A stretch of DNA of 64,000 bases from Colwellia sp. RSH04 (GTDB lineage Bacteria > Pseudomonadota > Gammaproteobacteria > Enterobacterales > Alteromonadaceae). The position numbers and the translations under genes are program-made. Of this stretch, positions 62,301 through 64,000 are shown piece by piece. The notes below the pieces were generated by a model. That model was given only the letters and a program-made list of their open reading frames with translations, had not been told where the DNA came from and ran no database searches. The DNA is taken from NCBI RefSeq assembly GCF_003545765.1, contig NZ_QXIO01000008.1, forward strand, positions 62,001-126,000, given 5' to 3'. Numbering within the stretch: position 1 is the stretch's first letter; the number at the start of each line of letters is the position of its first letter.

Positions 62301-62570
62301 TGTTGCCCAAGAAGACGAACTAATGTAAATATCTGCTTCACCTGTACCACCTGTGGTGGTTAATTCTAAAGCAGTATTATCGTTTTCAACGTCAAGATAG
62401 AAATAAAGGCCATTACCAGCTATACACTCGGTTTGGCCTATCGTTAATGCACCACCTGTTTTGGTGGTGCTACCACAGAGTGGAGTCTCACTTGCCTGTG
62501 CATTATGTGATGCAAAAGCACCCGCAATAGCTGCAGCAGTAAGTAACTTTTTAGCGACAGAATGTGTCAT
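59331..62570 (-). CDS. secreted M9 collagenase, single-module paralogue
   Basis: About 1079 residues from ATG 62570. Signal peptide (ends ASHNAQA, about 27), two PPC-like domains (about 30-245), a short DDSGNGDGSGD linker, a third PPC-like domain (about 260-370), the M9 N-terminal helical region, the catalytic [17 protein letters not shown] (H798) with [11 protein letters not shown], and a C-terminal PPC-like domain. It corresponds to the giant protein without its middle ~1000 residues. Two long tracts are practically identical in DNA to the giant gene (see findings). About 28 kDa larger than a Vibrio collagenase because of the extra N-terminal domains. Confidence 0.92.
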   Translation of the reverse strand: MTHSVAKKLLTAAAIAGAFASHNAQASETPLCGSTTKTGGALTIGQTECIAGNGLYFYLDVENDNTALELTTTGGTGEADIYISSSSWATHSNYTQNTNSTGTNDRLSVNANAGRLYVSIFGIHEQVTFSVSETIDDTNGESCTNPSSDNATLTIGETRCTKGNGLYFKTVIEEDGTPLTISTAGGTGEADIYVNDSSWATRNSYTAASANTGTEESLTVTANAGTFYISLMGIHEGVSLSLTSGNDDSGNGDGSGDNIPSLPANPGMCGDDTIVDQEITFNQIECVNVSSTASYATFIPADNTEITLSTAGGTGELVIYASQEGWARSDSYEFASSGTGTEQSVTFVANEGWLYVQLDANSVGASEVSFLVATDTSKFPTTGGGNDIPDDGLPTDATRFLGLNGADLVERIAISHPQNVSPIYKISGADATQVYSEANMIAIANAINTRAPGYTGTDTTGLQSLLYFLRGAYYVQFAHPEDVPEYTSAVTDAIATALRNLFNNTNTWIVSEENGNVLKEALITVDSAYLGAAFNDITIKVLNDYNADWKASFAMNAAANSVFTTLFRAQWDDSMKALFTEDDSILDALNNFQLAHRDAIGTDAEYVLLNAVNEMARLYHVDALFPRVKLLVKAVLDSTSKDDETKALWIKAASMSDYYDRADCGYYGICGFAYTLEAETLAFNYKCSDSLKIRAQHMYNDQAAWICQVLGGQESNFHEILATGYQPVSDDNNQALELVIFDSSEDYKTYAGQFFGIDTNNGGMYLEGAPINEKNQARFIAYEAEWIKPEFHVWNLQHEYVHYLDGRFDLYGDFQLGMTASTVWWTEGLGEYISQGDGNEYAISVGQSQEVTLSEIFNNTYDSGQTRVYRWGYLGVRFMFEEHRNDVNQMLNLTRTGQYPEYQTYLDNIGTSYDSEFTDWLVNGVVLGDSNIVELGPNDESSTASGTAGNWAGEPVTISTDFSPCVVNVTDNAYDAENNTVTTNQIIECINSSNGQASLVIANDGGLSTRFKLTTSGGWGNADIIFGADNWPSAQDNDGYANGDGNWDSLEVQLDPDVYWHYITLDGEFGGVELRITEQ

Positions 62571-62904
62571 ATAAGTTCCCATTTTTGCTAAGGGATAAGT
62601 TATGCAACACTTATCCGTTAATTTATAATTGTTATAGGCTTTTGCGAGATTCCTCTTACATCAATAACTAAATTGATTTGCTAGAAAAGCGCTAGCATTG
62701 CATTTTTTGCTGAATAACTGTTTGGGAAGATCACTTGGAGAAAAAATAATAAGTGACAGTTATTAAGTGATTAATTGCACAGTTGTAAACTGTGTTCTTT
62801 AACTAATAATTTCGTAAACTTTTCGGTTAAACCTTTTTATAAATTGAGACTATTAAGGCACTAAATAGCATTAACTCTAAATGTATGTTGTATGCAATAT
62901 ATTA
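62571..62904 (-). promoter_or_regulatory. upstream region of collagenase B
   Basis: Homologous to the region before collagenase A. Leader hairpin GGATAAGT / ACTTATCC (62593-62616, perfect here), GCTAG-N7-CTAGC at 62680-62696 and TTGTATGCAATATATTA at 62888-62904 are retained. These shared blocks are the best candidates for common control. Confidence 0.55.
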
Positions 62905-63062
62905 CATGTATTGTTAATTGTATACATTACGATGAGATTATTTGGTTCTTTATTGATCAATTTTTATTCTATTTTAATATTTATGTAACAATGTCATGAG
63001 TGGCTAATTGTTAATTAAGAGGGATGCATTTGTGTTGTTATTATCAATAATTGCAAAGTGAT

Positions 63063-63330
63063 TAGGGCGTGTTTACCTTTGTGTAATAATTCAGCTGATA
63101 GATAAAACGCCTTTAATTAAGGCAAAATTGCGTAGTTTACTCGCAAAATCAGTAGCTTTTAACGCAGAGTAAAGAGGGGGTAGCATCAGTCCTAAGGCCA
63201 ATGACTATATTTTTGCCCTAGCGGCATTAGTATTTACTTATTTGGAGCAACGTAAATTACGTTCATACTGCTTTGTTATTGATAAAAATAGCGCATTGCT
63301 GAAAATATCAACAAAGGTCAACACGACCTA
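63063..63330. mobile_element. MITE-like element with terminal inverted repeats
   Basis: 268 bp, non-coding. The left end TAGGGCGTGTTTACCTTTGT and right end ACAAAGGTCAACACGACCTA are inverted repeats with two mismatches over 20 bp. TA at both outer edges may be the target duplication. The left-central part recurs, decayed, at 6938-7080. Probably moved by a transposase encoded elsewhere. Confidence 0.7.
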
Positions 63331-63458
63331 GTTTTAGATACATAACTTTTGATTTAGTTTGTAATTATAAAGATAAACTTAAAATAGATAATAAGGTGTG
63401 ATCCTTTAATTGATAACATAATCGAAATTTACTTATAGGTTTTCAAAGATTAATAAAT
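63331..63458. other. intergenic region right of the MITE-like element
   Basis: AT-rich; no gene, repeat or promoter recognised. Confidence 0.3.
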
Positions 63459-63507
63459 AACCAGAAATATAAAAGCCAGTTAACAACTGGCTTTTATATT
63501 TCTGGTT
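63459..63507 (-). terminator. 23-bp perfect inverted repeat, terminator of the proline-rich protein gene
   Basis: AACCAGAAATATAAAAGCCAGTT-type left arm (63459-63481) and its exact complement (63485-63507) around a 3-nt loop. The inner AAAAGCCAGTT/AACTGGCTTTT works as an intrinsic terminator on either strand. The outer part reaches to 6 bp before the stop of the next gene. Confidence 0.8.
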
Positions 63508-63513
63508 TCTTTG

Positions 63514-63927
63514 TTATCCATTGGCACCAACTGGAGGCGGTACATCGCTACCTCGTTTATGGGAAGAGTGTATGGTCTCATGCCCATGTTGGTCAGCAGC
63601 GTTACTCTGAGCTCTTCTTTTATTTGGTGCGGGTAATGGCGGCGGCGGCGGAAGTCGTTGGCCAGTTTCAGGGTTAATTTGCTTGCCTGACGCATCAGCA
63701 TAACCATGTGCGACCGGTAGGGCAGCATGGTTGACTCTTGTGTCTTCTCTGACTGGTGGTAACGGCTGATTTACAGGTGCCTTTTTAGTTGGCGTTGTAA
63801 GAACAGTGTCTATTTTGCTGTCAACTTTTTCAGCCGCAGTGTCGTCTGAACTTGATATGCTATTTATAACATATGCACCTGATGCGACAATGAGTATTGC
63901 TACAGCAATCGATTCTAACTTTGTCAT
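63514..63927 (-). CDS. small proline-rich membrane-anchored protein, unknown
   Basis: 137 residues: one N-terminal membrane segment (about 6-24, AVAILIVASGAYVINSI), then an extended Pro/Lys/Asp-rich tail with PVNQPLPPVRED, a PPPPPLPAPNKRRAQ stretch and several His (HGHETIHSSHKRG). No cysteines, no known domain. Possibly a periplasm-facing linker protein. Start ATG 63927; upstream neighbour is outside the window. Confidence 0.6.
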   Translation of the reverse strand: MTKLESIAVAILIVASGAYVINSISSSDDTAAEKVDSKIDTVLTTPTKKAPVNQPLPPVREDTRVNHAALPVAHGYADASGKQINPETGQRLPPPPPLPAPNKRRAQSNAADQHGHETIHSSHKRGSDVPPPVGANG

Positions 63928-64000
63928 AAAACCTCTATTAGTATGATTAGTTTTTTAATAAGCTAGCATGATTTTTATCAAGGCTCAATATTTAACCAGT

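Noticed and set aside
63480-63728. 82-codon minus-strand frame overlapping the proline-rich protein
   Set aside because: Shadow frame of the gene at 63514-63927, with no signal, anchor or ribosome site of its own.

Overview
The window is an AT-rich gammaproteobacterial chromosome segment. Gene order over the first ~37 kb matches the enterobacterial backbone (lnt-corC-ybeY-ybeZ-miaB / ubiF / Met-Leu-Gln tRNAs; ychF-pth-rplY-prs-ispE-lolB / hemA-prfA-prmC-sirB2-sirB1-kdsA; gcvA-ygdD-rlmM; xni-ppnN; queF / syd). Low GC, DUF3192 and DUF3718 proteins, an NAD-type isocitrate dehydrogenase, several secreted subtilases and Vibrio-type M9 collagenases suggest a marine Alteromonadales member, most likely Colwelliaceae (Colwellia/Thalassotalea-like). 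That assignment is inference from gene content.

Layout. 1-8.2 kb: the leftward miaB-ybeZ-ybeY-corC-lnt operon (lnt cut by the window edge), divergent ubiF, then a leftward tRNA cluster (Met, Leu, Gln, Gln, Leu) with a near-consensus promoter and three decayed tRNA-Leu copies sharing an insertion at the anticodon. 8.3-14.4 kb: a leftward DUF3718 gene, ychF-pth-rplY, prs, and ispE-lolB. 14.7-21.6 kb: rightward hemA-prfA-prmC-sirB2-sirB1-(DUF819)-kdsA. 21.7-26.9 kb: two exported proteins of unknown role, then gcvA, an alpha/beta hydrolase, ygdD and rlmM. 27-38.2 kb: NAD-IDH, two DUF3192 paralogues, xni-ppnN-diguanylate cyclase, an M61 peptidase, queF, syd, a small coiled-coil protein and a GNAT acetyltransferase.

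From 38.3 kb to the right end the content becomes accessory and secretory. Three subtilisin-like proteases are followed by a periplasmic beta-propeller sensor with a degenerate GGDEF domain, facing a hybrid histidine kinase with an AraC output domain. Next is an unannotated CsrB-type regulatory RNA (about 51.46-51.87 kb, 25 GGA motifs, many in hairpin loops). The region ends with a tandem duplication of a membrane-protein/collagenase unit. One collagenase (about 2075 aa) carries two M9 catalytic modules and two domains resembling the VHL beta domain. The other (about 1079 aa) is a single-module paralogue that shares almost identical gene-conversion-like tracts with it. A remnant of the duplicated membrane gene lies between the two. 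Near the right edge are a MITE-like element, a 23-bp perfect inverted repeat and a small proline-rich membrane-anchored protein.

How they may work together: housekeeping genes for translation (miaB, ybeY, prfA, prmC, rplY, pth, rlmM, tRNAs), envelope biogenesis (lnt, lolB, kdsA) and precursors (prs, ispE, hemA, ubiF) fill the left half. The right half looks like an extracellular protein-degradation region with its own sensory genes and a Csr-type RNA nearby. Functional linkage between the RNA, the sensors and the proteases is inferred from proximity only.
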